Assembly: GCF_001522545.3 (NCBI RefSeq)
Contig: NC_031791.1
Location: 3,557,895 to 3,621,894 of the forward strand
Direction of reading: 5' to 3'
DNA: 64,000 bases
Source: Parus major
Lineage: Eukaryota; Chordata; Aves; Passeriformes; Paridae
Numbering within the stretch: the first letter of the stretch is position 1; every line of letters starts with the position of its first letter. Below the pieces are notes generated by a model. It did not search any database, was not told the origin of the DNA, and saw nothing but the letters and a program-made list of their open reading frames with translations. Positions 1 to 12,100 of the stretch are shown here, piece by piece. Made by a program: the position numbers and the translations under genes.

Positions 1-158
1 GTTTTCTGGAAATTTACTCTAGTGTTCTTATTCTTGTAGTTTGTTAATAAACTGTCTTTATTCCTTTTAAGTTTTAAGCCTGTTTTGCTCTTGTTTTAAT
101 CCATATCTCACAACAAGAAATAAGTAATTTCTTTAGTTACTGGTTTAAAACCACGACA
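1..158 (+). mobile_element. Probable ERVL-like LTR tail (partial)
   Basis: The left edge is AT-rich and looks like the R/U5 end of an avian LTR. It has an AATAAA at about 46-51, a T-rich stretch after it, and a terminal ...CCACGACA ending at 158. The rest of the element lies outside the window. The family assignment is from memory of avian ERVL LTR ends and is tentative. Confidence 0.4.
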
Positions 159-3100
159 TTATATCAACTGGGATGTTATTTTTTGGGGTTGAAATGGGTG
201 TCTCCAAGTTTGCAGTAATGATAAATCAATAGTTATCATCTGTTTTGCTACATGGGTTTAGGATTGATTCTGAATTAGTCCACAGTGATCTTTAAGTAAA
301 ACTAGCTGTGAGACATTTTGCTTTTAGCAGGAGTTTGAAGCCAAGCCTGAGTGAGCCAGCTCAGGATAGCAGCTGCTCACATCACTTGTTCAGCCTGGGT
401 TAATGTCCATCAATCCTCACCACCAAATTAACACCCAACATTTGCATTTGGGATGTTTATTACCTAGGTTCCAGCAATCTTATTGGAAATGTGAATTTTC
501 TCGATCCTGGTTTTCCCATGGAGGGAGTTGTCCTGACTTTGTACCCATCACTGTCATCCAAATACATCATCTCCAAAAAAGAGCAAGTGTGCTCTGTGTA
601 CACATCTAGCAATATAAAAAAATCTGAATATAAAATATTGAGGAGGAGGGTAAAGGTCAAACAGAGAATGTTTCAGAAGACTCCAGATTGAGCAGTGTGA
701 GCAGCTCATGAACTAGGCCTAGCAAGAGACAGATGACTGTGCCAATCCCATTTATGTGGCATTAAAAATATTTATCTCTTTTCAAAAAATTAACTCAATA
801 GGAGATGATGCCATGTTTTGAAGCCTGGTTAAAATTTTCAAGGGAGAGAAAGAAAGTTCTGTTTGTTAGTTTTTTAAATGTAATTAATAAGTCAATCTTG
901 AGGTGAGTTTCCTGGTGGTATTTACAACCCTGACATTTGAACTCTTGGTTTATTTGTAATTCCAAGGATCCTGTATCCAACTCAGTAATTTAAGTATTGC
1001 CACCTTGTCCCATTTCAGAGCTGAAGGCAGCACTCTCCATCCCTAGCAGAATCTCACCTACCAGCCCAGCAGCAGGGAAAGCAATTGGCACCAATTCAAT
1101 TTATTCAGGCTGGAAATAAGATTGGGAAATACCATCACCTTAATTCATTATTATTTTCACTATGTGAGTTGTAATCTTGTCATTATCCTTTATGCCAGCC
1201 TTAAGATCATTCTGTTCTCCAGGGAGTTTCAAATGTTTCTTGCCAGGTAGCAGTGCTGGAACTCTGTGTTCCCGGCTGGCACAGAGCCCTGGGGGAAATT
1301 GGGGGGGTGGGGGGGGGCTGATGTTGTTCAGAGCCCAAGAAGCCCCTGTGAGGCTGGGGAAGGTGCTGTGTCACTTTTGCCACCCAGCCCCTGCTACTGT
1401 TGTTCCACAGGTGTGTGGTGGATGGGGTTGTTAATTCCACTGAGCATCACAAGTCTGGGCACAGAGAGGCCTGGGGATGGATGTGGTCAGGCCATAAATG
1501 TTCCTTACCTCTGGCTGTGTTTGAAATTAGGAGCATTTGTGAGACATTTCCAAACCCTCTGGACCAAGCAGACGCAGGGTGAGACTCAGCAGTCTGCAGA
1601 GCCAGGACAGCTGAGGAGAATTTGGGAATGCTGCTCCTTTTGGCCTGGATCCAGTGAAGTTGTGTGTTAACTGTGGGGCTGGGACAGCAGGCAGGGAGAT
1701 CTGGGTGGAACCAGTCTGCCCTGCCCTGAGCAATCCCTGGCAGTTCTGCCCTGCTTTCAGCATCCTTGGAAGATCTGTCCTGCCCTCAGCACCCCTGGCA
1801 GTTCTATCCCAGCCCCTGATCAGGACTGGGGGCAGACTGCAGGATGGAGAACACGTGCTGATGTGTAGGACAAAATCAGTCATGCAGAGGCAAACAAGCC
1901 AAGCCCTTAGAGGTGCAGGAGGTGCCCTGGAGCCCTGGACTGGGAGCCTGTGGGTGCTGCTCGTGTGGCTGCCCTGAGTCCCCAGCAGTTGCCACAGCCC
2001 CAGCAAGCATGGAACTCCTGCATCCTGCAGGCTATAAAAATCCATGATGGGGAATATCTGTAGGAGCATCAATCTTTGTGAATGAGGACAGGATGGAGCA
2101 GGGAAGTCACGAGTGAGTTATCCCATCACTCCTGACAAATGGAGATAAATCGTGTGACACCAGCTATTTATTTATACACTTTGCTGGGTTTGCATATGGG
2201 TGTGAGCAGGAGGAGCAGCACCATGCCACATGTGCCACTGCTGCTGCAAAGGGCTCTGGTCAGGGCAAGCTTTGTGTGCTTTTCACTGTGTATGGTCACA
2301 GCAGGCAAGGGCTGGGCTCCAAGGAGAGAGATCAGAGAAGACCTTTTCCAGCTGATGCTGTCTGGGCTGAATCCCTTTGTTTCCTGAAGCCCATAGTGCT
2401 GTGAAGATTGAAATCTGTAATTTGGAGAGCTCTGTATTGTTGGAACAAGGCCCTGATGGAGGTAATCCCTGATGTTTTGCAGAGTTTGAAGCACACGTCT
2501 GACAGAGGGAGCCGGGAAGCTGTGGGATGTGCATCATGGGCTTCGCATTATGCATCTTAAAAATGCAAATTTATTTTCATATTAACCCTCAGCTCAGTGC
2601 AATCCTGCTAATCCTTTCACAAAGGCATGAACTACTAATCCAAGTGCTGCACAGGCCTTGCAGATCTCTGAGAAGTTTCCCAGATTCCTCTCCATGTTGA
2701 AAAGGAAATTTGTATTATTTAGTACAAGAGTGCTGGAATTGGAGGTGACTTTTGCTTCTCTGGAGAGGTTTCCTGGAAATGAGCTGGTATGAAACCTTCC
2801 TTCCAAGCTGCCTGAAATAGGGGCCTGTTGCAGCTGAGTCCTGCTTCTCCTGGAACTCCTTCTAATGGAATTGGACTAACACAAAAGGACCAAGCATCAG
2901 TCAAACTACCACAATTTAGGGGGCTGTAGAAGCCTGTATTGCCCATACTTAGTCTTGTTAAGGAATGGGAAGTCTGAGCAGGTTGAAGGGTTTGTTCATT
3001 CAGTGTCTGATTCATGAGCTGGTTTCTTTGCTAAAAAACCCATAATTTTTATTTTGGAATAAATTCAGTCCACAAATGTAATCACCCAGAAAAATATTTA

Positions 3101-4310
3101 CTGTGACCAGCACAATCACTTCCCTGACCCCTCTGTCTTTATAAAATCACCCAGCAAAGCTGCTTTATAATTTACTATTGTTTTATTAATTTTATCTCAC
3201 TGTTCTTTCAGCACTCATTCCTGTCACAGTCAGGGATTTGTGATCCAAGCCAGCCAGCCAAAAACCCAAACCAATTTGCATACACCCAAACAGGAACATT
3301 AACACGTCAGAGCTCAATGCTGTACGTGCACTGTTGGTGTCTCTGCTGCCAGCCCCATGGCTGGGGGACATCCTTGGATGCTGAGGGTCCTGCAGGGCTG
3401 GACACGGTTCAGTCCCCCCTCAGAGCCTCTGATTTACTGTGAGTGGAACATAAAGGGTCCCAGGAGGTTTGGAAATGCTGCCTTTGGGAAGAGAGGGGAG
3501 GAGCCCACTGCCAGCTTAACAAACCTGCTGCCCCTCCTGCCAATCCTCCCCATGTTCTGTGCATCGAGGGTTTCTCTAACATTTCCGGTTGGAGGGTGTG
3601 GGTGTTCACCTCTTTATTTTTTTAATATTCACAGACACATGAGATGAGACCAAGCTGTATAATTTTCTTCCCACTCCCTGTGTGCAGCCACTGAATTCGT
3701 CTTAATTTCCTGCACCAGTGCCCATGGACTGGGAGCTGGTTTCTGCCTGCCCCTCCCCCCCAAAGTGAATGATGCTGTTCAGGAGCTCAGGTGATTAAAA
3801 TGGGAAGACTCTAGCTAGGCACGGAAAAGGGAATTTTCTCATGTGTTCTTGGTGTAATGCAGGAAAAAGCTGAGGGATTGTGAGTTGATGCAGAGGGATG
3901 GAGGGTGCCTTCAGATGCCACCACTCTTCTGGTCTGTCACCACATGGAGTCATGGCTGAGCCCCAGAGACCCTCCCTAAAAACCACAGCCTCCCCCCCTC
4001 ACTTGGCTGTACATGAGTTTTTGATTTTGCATCCCCTTTTTCATGCTCTGGCTGTGTATTTGTGGGGACTCCTGGGGTGCTTTGTGTAGGAAGTCAGAAC
4101 AAGGCTCCTACAACCCTTGCATGCTGTGGAAATAGGTGTTGGCACATTGTGGCTCACAGCAGGGGAGGGATGGAGGGAGTTTGGGCATTTCTCATTAAAG
4201 GAGGATCTTTGCTTCCCTCTTCATCCACGGGTTCCTCCTGCCCAAACAGAGCCTGTTGGAATGCTTGGGCCCTTGGGCACTAATCTGCTGTCTCCTGTGT
4301 AGAGTCAGAA
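159..4310. other. Gene-free DNA downstream of GRIK3
   Basis: No gene is supported. Open frames here are short, mostly on GC-rich stretches, with no recognisable domain and no splice context. A G-rich run lies at about 1291-1318. AT-rich stretches such as 3030-3240 could be conserved noncoding DNA, but that cannot be told from one sequence. Confidence 0.6.
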
Positions 4311-4590
4311 TTTCACAGAACCACAGAATCATGGGATGGCTTGGGTTAGAAGGACCTCAGAGCTCATTTTGTTCATAGCAGGGACACCTTCTTCCACTAT
4401 CCCAGGCTGCTCCAAACCCTGTGAACCTGGCCTGGAACACTGCCAGGGATGGGGCAGTTTCTCAGGACAACCTGTGCCAGGGCCTCTCTACCCTCACAAG
4501 GAACAGTTTGTTCCTAATATCCCATCTAACCCTGTCCTCTGTCAGTTTGAAGCCTTTGCCCCTTGTCCTGTCACTGCATTCTCTTGTAAA
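4311..4590 (-). mobile_element. CR1 LINE 3' fragment
   Basis: The plus strand reads CACAGAATCATGGGATGG, then a 'ttgggttagaaggacct' block, then the 'ccaggctgctccaaaccc' and 'cctggcctggaacac' blocks. These are the reverse complement of the conserved CR1 3' end. The element is 5'-truncated, as CR1 copies usually are. It carries no usable reverse transcriptase frame. Confidence 0.85.
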
Positions 4591-5089
4591 TAAAAATTAA
4601 TAGAAATAAATAAAGTAAACAAAGAGTGTTTCATGGGCAGCTGAAAGGTTGGCAGAGATCACACCCTATCATTGCTCATTCTCAAACATCCTTTTCTGGC
4701 TCCTTGTTAATCCCAGACAGAGAAGCCACAAGTGCAGGAGTTGTGTCTGTGCTGCCCCATTGAGCCCCACGGGCAGGGTCTGTCCCTGCTGTAACCAGCC
4801 AACGCTCCCACCTGCTGCAGGGGGATAATTTTTTGTTTATAGAAAAATCCATAAAGTTTGAGTTATCAAAACCTGTGTGCACTAGTGGGAAGGACACAAA
4901 ATCAATGCTGAAATATTGTCTTATTTAATGGCTGCTGTAAATAGCTCTGTTCTGATTCTTTAGTGGGAGTGAATTATGGCACGGGGTGGGGGGACAGTGG
5001 GGTGGGCTGGTCTGCAGCCCAGAGCTCCACCAGCCCCACCTGGCCCTGGGGGAGCTGACAGGAGGCTGTGACAGAGTAGGGAATAGCTT
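4591..5089. other. Gene-free spacer
   Basis: AT-rich spacer between two CR1 fragments in opposite orientation. Nothing further is recognised. Confidence 0.6.
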
Positions 5090-5341
5090 CCCACTGCCAC
5101 AGGGCGGGGTTAGATGGGACATTGGGAAGAAATTGTTCACTGTGAGGGTGGGGAGGCCCTTGCACAAGTTACCCAGAGAAGCTATGGCTGCCCCTGGATG
5201 TCCAAGGGGACAAGGGATGTTCAGGCTGGACTGGGCTTGGAGCAGCCTGGGATACTGGGAGGTGTCCCTGCCATGGAAGGGGATGGAACGAGACAACTCT
5301 AAGGTGTCACCCAACCCAAGCCATCCTATGATTCTGTGGTA
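5090..5341 (+). mobile_element. CR1 LINE 3' fragment
   Basis: Contains the CR1 3'-end blocks in sense order: 'gggaagaaattgttcactg', 'tgagggtgg', 'cccagagaagctatgg', and a terminal CCTATGATTCTGTGG tail. The sequence upstream of 5090 may be further CR1 but is too diverged to claim. It lies opposite the copy at 4311-4590. Confidence 0.85.
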
Positions 5342-5373
5342 TCTTTGCTCATGGCTTCATGGGAATGAATTTA

Positions 5374-5500
5374 GTAGAATCACAGATGCCACAGGCTTTC
5401 ACTAGCCCAGGTTGTTCCAGGCCCCATCCAACCTGGCCTGGAACAGGGATCAGGAACAAGGATGCCCAAGGGGTGAGGCATCTGTAACTTTTCTGGACAC
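5374..5500 (-). mobile_element. CR1 LINE 3' fragment, diverged
   Basis: Plus strand begins AGAATCACAGATGCCACAGG and includes 'ccaggttgttccaggcc' and 'aacctggcctggaaca', typical of reverse-complement CR1. It is shorter and more diverged than its neighbours. Confidence 0.65.
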
Positions 5501-6391
5501 CTGTAGCAGTGCCTCAGATGTGTCTTGTCCCTTTCTCATTTTATAAGACATGTTTTTAGAAACATCACTGAGGCTTATAAATGAGGCTTTTAAAACCGTT
5601 TAAATACCTGTCATATTTATGGTCTGTTTCCATGTCACTGAATGCAATTATCTGCAGGAGAAGTTTTTTCTAGAATGTACTCAGGTAATTTGGAAAACAC
5701 TGGTATTTTCTCCCCTTTCTGGAAAGGCCTGAGGTCTGGGATGGGGTTACTGGAGTAACCCAGCTGTGTTTTCAGCAGCAACATATCGGTGAGAAGAAAA
5801 CAATATTGCAGGGTTCTTTGCCTGAAAGTCAGAAGGAATTAGGAAATCCTGCTCTGCATCGCTCCTTGAAGGTCAGGCAGGCATTTCTCAGTCCAATCAC
5901 ATGTGCAAACTCCAGCATCCGAGGGCTCACAGAAGCTGATAAAGAGTTTTCCCTGAAGTCCCGCTGCAGCCTGTGGGATGGTGCCAGCATCACCTCTGTC
6001 AATATTTAACTCTGGGTCAATACAGTTTGATGTTTGGCTTAACAGAACTCAATATCTGCCGAATGTCAGCCAAGTTCTTTCAAGCGAGCTTGCAAGAACA
6101 AGGAGCTGCCTGCTTCTGTGGGGAAAGGGTTCCTGGCTGAGAAGCCAGAGTGGTGAGGAAGCTCCTGCTCCTCTCCACCCCAACAGACAGGGCTGCTAAC
6201 CCAGAATGGGTTACTGGGGCTGTGCAGGGAGCAGGGAACTGAATTTCAGGGGATAAGCCTGTCACTGGTGCACAGGACAGTCACCAGGCAGGGCTGCAGC
6301 TCAAGGACCAGCAGCTTTTTGAGGCATCTGTCCCTTTCTGCGTGAGCTGCCGGGGCTCATGGGGCTCCATCTGGCACAGAAGATGCATGGG
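5501..6391. other. Gene-free spacer
   Basis: No supported gene or repeat. Confidence 0.55.
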
Positions 6392-6478
6392 ATAGAATCA
6401 TAGAACAGTTTGGGTTGGAAGGGACCTTAAAGCCCATCATGTTCTAACCCCCTTCCACTAAACCAGTTGCTCCAGTAG
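6392..6478 (-). mobile_element. CR1 LINE 3' fragment
   Basis: Starts ATAGAATCATAGAACAG and continues 'tttgggttggaagggacc', a close reverse-complement match to the CR1 3' terminus. It is about 90 nt long, so heavily 5'-truncated. Confidence 0.85.
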
Positions 6479-7119
6479 AGATACCCTGGTCCCATCAACA
6501 TCCCCACCATTTGTGAGTGCTGCTGGTTTTCCCTGGGGTTTTTTTTTTTTGTTCTCATGAGTTTTTTACCTGCCCAGCAGAGATGCCCTGAGGCTGCTGC
6601 AGGCTACTGGCCATTGCTGCCCCTGTACCTTCCCCTCAGCCTGGCACCGTTCCCTCCTCCCCACAGCCTGTGTCTTTGGGCAGCAGTTAGCCAGTGACAG
6701 GGGTTTCTTTTTTATCATGGCTTTAATATTCATGACACATGCAAATTAGGGGAAAAGGTAATTGTCCCAATTAACACTAAATAGGTTTTTCTCACACATC
6801 TTGAATAATTTGATGCTTCTGCTTATCTCATAAAAAGTTTCCTGGTGGAACTGCCTCAGTCTCGGTGTTCATACAAGAGCCTGCTGAGCCTTGGTAATTA
6901 AGCTGTGATTAGCCAGCTATAAATACATAGGGTGGAATTCTGCATTGCACTCATAGGGTGCTGATAATAAAGTGATCAGATCAGTGAGCACCTCAGGTAC
7001 AGCAGCAGTGGTGGGAGGAAGCTTTTGCTGTTGATGGCAGGTCAGCTGCCATGGTCAGCTCCTCTGGCTGTGGTGGAGTGCTGGACCAAGGCTAGATCAC
7101 TTCTCCTGGGAGGCTCCCT
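6479..7119. other. Gene-free spacer
   Basis: Includes a T11 run at about 6540. Positions 6700-6990 are AT-rich. No gene seen. Confidence 0.55.
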
Positions 7120-7320
7120 GAACTACCAGTATTTCTTCACAGAAAGGTCTGTCAGGCACTGGAATGGGCTGCCCAGGGAGGTTTGGAGTCTCCATCCCTG
7201 GAGGTGACCAAGGAACAACTGCACATTGCACTCTGTGGTGTGGTCTGAGTGACAAGGGGGGCTTCGGATTGGACTCGATGATACTTCTGCAACCCCAGTG
7301 ATTCTGGGATTCTGTGATTC
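7120..7320 (+). mobile_element. CR1 LINE 3' fragment
   Basis: Sense CR1 blocks are visible: 'tcaggcactggaatggg', 'ctgcccagggaggtttgg', 'agtctccatccctggagg', 'ggattggactcgatgat', then a GATTCTGGGATTCTGTGATT tail. The upstream edge is uncertain. Confidence 0.85.
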
Positions 7321-8325
7321 CCATGAACGGGAGAGTGGTGGGGAATTGGCTTTTTGAGGAGGTGGCTCATTGGGTTCCTCTGCTCCCCCTGCCCCCTGGG
7401 GTCTGGGCTCCAGAGATGTGATGAGGGGTCTGATGAATGAAAGCCTCCTCCCACCCAGAGCACAGGATGACTCCTGGGCTTGAAACTGAGGGCCACGAGG
7501 TTGTGTCCATTCAGCCAGAGAAAAAATGGATCTCCTGGCCTCTGGACCCAACTGTTTGTGATGCCAGGGGACTGCTCCCCAGTGAATCACAGCTAATACT
7601 TCATCACACACATTATTCTGGTAAGGAATAAACTGGAGGAAGCCAGGACAATTTGGAGAAGAAAACGAACTGACAGTTCCCGAGTAAATGATTCATTATT
7701 CACTAAACTCTGGCTGCTTATTGCACTTGTCCCGACTCCTGAACAAAAGTTGGCTCATTTCAAACCCTGCTGCATTCCTATTTCTCTGCTGCGACATGAC
7801 CTGGCAGCTGAAATGTTCATGAACACACTTATCTTATGAATTAGAAGTTCTGTCAAATCTGATTCTGTGAACTGCTCACAGGAAATTCATATCAGCTGCT
7901 AATTTCCATCCCTTTACGTCTCAAATACCATTTGTGAGCTTTCTAACTCAATGCTATTTCAGTTTTAAAAGCACTTCAGGCAAACAACGTGGGATTATTT
8001 GGCAGGAGGCAGTTGTCTAAAGCACTGTCAGAACAAGCACTTTCTCTTTAGCAGCCTCTTTCCTCACCATTACAGCTCCTGCAGGGGCTGGTACAGACTC
8101 AGCCCCTTTGGGCCCGGCACTAGAGGAACAATGTGCAGAAAATCCTGATGATTTTGTAGAGTTTGACATACTGTCGTGGAAGTGTTCCAGTCATGTGAAT
8201 GAGGAGGCAAACAGGGAGATCTGAAACTCCAGAACATTGTGCAAAGGGTTGGATGCGAGGAAGTGCAGCATCGGAGAGGGAACAGCAGAGTCCCTGGGCC
8301 CAGGTGAGGGGGGAAACACAGGTGG
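7321..8325. other. Gene-free spacer
   Basis: No supported gene. Short open frames here are shadows of GC-rich sequence and have no recognisable domain. Confidence 0.55.
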
Positions 8326-8338
8326 AACAGAAAACAAC
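8326..8338. repeat. 13-nt direct repeat, left copy
   Basis: AACAGAAAACAAC directly abuts the TG end of the LTR-like element at 8339. It is repeated exactly at 9166-9178, just after that element's CA end. Confidence 0.7.
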
Positions 8339-9165
8339 TGTGAAAAATGAGGTTCACATATTTTTTTAATAGAATTTAAAAGTTTAATAGAATGACAATT
8401 AGGAGATAAAAATAAAGTAAAGTATACAGATATGGCTGGGTGTCTCTGCATTCAGCCAAGAGAGCACACACCTTACTAAGAAAGGATTGTCCCTTAAAAA
8501 CAGAACCTCACTGCATATTCATAAATTCTCATGCATGATTCAAACATTCTTCTTAAGTTTTGGATGTTTCTTTGTTTAGTTTTTGACTTGCCCCCTTCCC
8601 AATAAATCAATCTTCTTGGCTCCACTGAGTTTCACATTCCCTGATAAGAAAAATGCAAAAAATTCCTCCCCCAGAGCTCTGGTCACTGTTGTCTTCATCT
8701 GGATAACATAATCTAAGAATGGAGGGGGGTCTCTATAGCTATCTTTTTCAGTCTTTGGATTATACAAACAAAAGTAGTTTTTGTTTTAATACTATGCCGT
8801 AGCTCAACATATATGTTTATTATACCACTATTTCTAAGTTTCATCAATAACAGAAATAGAAGGAACTATATTAATATAACAAAGATTTCTAACCTTATAC
8901 ATATATCATTCATTTTAATCTTTGCAAGAGGACAATGATATAATATGTATCTATAATACTCTCAAGTACCTCAGCCTATGGAGAAAGGGAGAAGGGACAT
9001 AAGGCCAAGAAATCGGGGTAAAAAGGAGGCTGTGCCCTCCAAAAATTGGAGAGACCCCAGGGGAATGCCCTATGGCCTCTCCCTTTATTGGAATAAAGTA
9101 AAATGACTCCTCTGTCTCCTTTTTGGACATAAGCCTCTGGTGTTTGTGGATTAATTTTCCTGACA
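8339..9165 (+). mobile_element. LTR-retrotransposon element (TG...CTGACA)
   Basis: An AT-rich segment bounded by TGTGAAAAATG and TTCCTGACA. The last roughly 210 nt (8955-9165) align by eye with the end of a second copy at about 38127-38329. Both have the block 'ctctccctttattggaat' followed by 'aaagtaaaa' and end in TTTTCCTGACA. This shared part looks like the R/U5 end of an avian ERV LTR. The left part has no counterpart in the second copy, so it is either a different U3 or other sequence. The 13-nt flanking repeat supports these outer limits but is longer than retroviral target duplications. Confidence 0.55.
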
Positions 9166-9178
9166 AACAGAAAACAAC
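9166..9178. repeat. 13-nt direct repeat, right copy
   Basis: Exact match to 8326-8338, abutting the CA end of the LTR-like element. Confidence 0.7.
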
Positions 9179-12100
9179 AAACCAGCTTATGCAAAATCAG
9201 AAGTGAGCAAAATACTCAGAAAGAATATCCCAAACAAAATTCAGAGAAAGAAAAAGAAAGGTTCGGTCAGGGCCCTGCCCTCTGGGCCGAGATGCGTGGG
9301 GGGATGCGGTGTGCCCTGTGTCACCTGGGCACAGGTACCTGCAGCAGGGAAGGCCACGTTGCCAGCAGGAACCTTCCCGCAGTGGGCTGTGAATACATCC
9401 TACGTTATCCAACAACTCTGCTCACTGTTCTAGCCCGAGGCAGTGCTGGAATAACCACAGAGAGCTCTAGCAGGCGTTAGCTTCGGTTTGGGCTGTTTGG
9501 CACAATGAACCGTGTCCCTGTACGTGCTTATTCAGGCTGTGAGGGGGAGATGGAAACGCTCCCTTTCATTGCTGATTTCTCCATCTGTTTTCTGTCTCTT
9601 CTTTGTTCGCCTGCAGCGCTGCGTGGGTGCTTGTTGGGGAAGGGCGTTCTGGAGCTCTTGCACAGTTTTCCTGGTAAACACGGTTTGATAGTCACTTCAA
9701 GTGTGGCTTTTGCAGTGCTCTCACATTTCATTCCTTTATGCCCTGCCAATCCAGCCGAGTCCTGCTGCTCCTTTTGTCCCTTTGGTCTTCCAGCCCAGCC
9801 CTGCCCCCACACTCGAATGCAGTGAGAAGTATTTTTTCCAGTTTAATGCTGACCAGTTTTTATGTGTAGCTGTAAGTGGGTCCATTAGCTCTGGTCAGAG
9901 GAAAGCTGAAGAGCATTTCGCAGATAATTGGGCCTGCATCCATCAGAAGGTCCTGATGTGGATCCTGCAGCTCTCTGTGCTGGTGAAACATCTGTGTAAA
10001 GAGCTCTGCAGCTGAACTCCCCATCACCACAGCCCTCTTAATGCTCTCCATACACCGGGGACTCCTCTGGGTCTACCCAAAATAGCAGCTCTCCACTTAG
10101 GCAGCCGTGTGCTGAAATAGGACTCGTCTCATTTAAATGTTCCCGGCTGTAGGCACGACCTGAGCCTCTCTGTGGGATGTTCTGAACTATCAAAGCCTCA
10201 CTCTTCACAGCTCTAGTTAGTCCTGGAGGATGAGGGGCTGGAGATGGCACCCAGCTGTGGCCCTGAGCTGAGTGTATCATTTCCCAGCCACATCTGGAAA
10301 GGGGCAGATGTGCAATTGCATGCAAATGGTCATTTGTCACAGTGAAACTGTCTTCCCTAGTAGGATTACCCTTGAAAAGAAGGCTGTACCTTAGGATGAG
10401 GAGATAATTGTAGTGTTTGTGGAACTGAGACAGTCAGATAAAATCTGGGGTACTTTCCCCAGCTCTGTTCAAATTCTGCTCTGTCTCAGCACACCGTGCA
10501 GCTGCTCTGGGGCCCCTTGCCACTGTCTGATGCCTGACCCTTGTTTCCCCATGCATTTTCCAGCTCTGCTGCTCACCTACTGCTCTGTGCTGGGACCTGC
10601 TGCTGGCTCAGGACCTTCTGCACCTTGGCACTTGTCCATGGCACAACGCTCAGGGTCTGCCTCCAGAACCAGCAAAGGTTTCTTTAAGTGACTGTCAGGG
10701 GATCACAGCATTCTCTGCATCAACAAAATGAACCTTCCATAAGGTTCTTGAAGGCATTTAACACTGAGAGAAGATGCAGAATTGACCTGACGCATCTCTG
10801 CATCTCACAGGGCATGATGAGCTCCTCCTGAGCCTCCAGTCTGTTACAGCCTGGTCACGTCAACTGTCCTAGGATCCTCCAAAGGCATCAGTTCTTAAGA
10901 GGCACCCACAAGCTGTGCTGTTCTGCTGTTGCCTGCACCTCTACCCTCTCCATCAACACAGGGCAGTGTGTCATGCTGATGGATCCCACTTCCTTGTCCA
11001 CCACCAAATGCTGCAGATGCTCATGGTGTCAGCCTGGGCTGTGCAGAGGAGGTGTGGGCTCCCATCCCTGCTGATTAATCTGGAAGAGCCATTATTTAAG
11101 ATTATTGTTGCACCACTGAGATGAAGTCAGAGGATGCTGCTAGCTTGCTGGGATGTGGGATGGCGTCGTGCAGAATTTGAGGGTGATGCTGTGCAGGTTG
11201 AATGCCAGCGAGCAGGGAGTTTTCAGACATACAGATTTGTTTTGTGGATCATCATCTGTTCCTTCTGTGTGCTACTTAAATTGGCTGTTGTTATGCAAAT
11301 CCTGTAATGTATTTAGGAGTGCTCTCCAGAGATTTCAAATGGCATCTAATCTGGTTAGCAGAACCATTCTGCAAGAGGCCTGGCTAATGTGTTCAGCTAA
11401 AAATGAGATATTGGTATTTTATGCATGTGTGACTAGCGGCAGAGGCTGCTTTATCCCATTCACCAAGCACTTACAGCACTCTGACTGACCCAAAACCCAT
11501 GTAACTGGCAGGAAGAAGAATATACACACAAATAATGTGAACAAGCAAGAACAACGTATTCACAGCTCCTGACAGTGCCTCGGAGTGGCTGCAAACTGGG
11601 AACTTGCCTGTTCTCCTGAGTTAAACAAGACTGGGCTGAGTCTGTACCTGGATGAGAAATCCAGGAGCTCCTAGAGCTCCTAAGTCTTGCCCTGCCTGTA
11701 TCGCTGTCATGTCAGGCCCCAGTGCACCTTCCCTCTGCTCCCTGGATTTACTTGTTACCAGCTTGATTTGCAAACTATTGGGGAGTTTTTTCGTGCCTCC
11801 AGATTGATGAGAGTTCCATACCCAGGGTTCTTCCTGATGTCCTTCTGTCTGTCCACCACCTCATTCTTGGGCTGTGGGATGTCCAACAGGAATCAGATTC
11901 CTGTTAAATCTGGTTTTAATACAATTATTTTCATGCAAATAAGTGTATTTATTTTACTAGTTGAACTTAAAAACTATGTGTATCCACTTGGAATGTTCCA
12001 CTTATTTCTAGCCCAGACTTTTTGACCAAATGGCACATTATTTTCTGTTAGTTAAAACAAATGTTTCTGATTTTTTCTTTTAATGCTGCATTAGAATTGG

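Noticed and set aside
1527..2072. 181-codon minus-strand frame
   Set aside because: Contains repeated 'agcacccctggcag / agcatccttgg' type blocks but no recognisable protein domain or gene structure.
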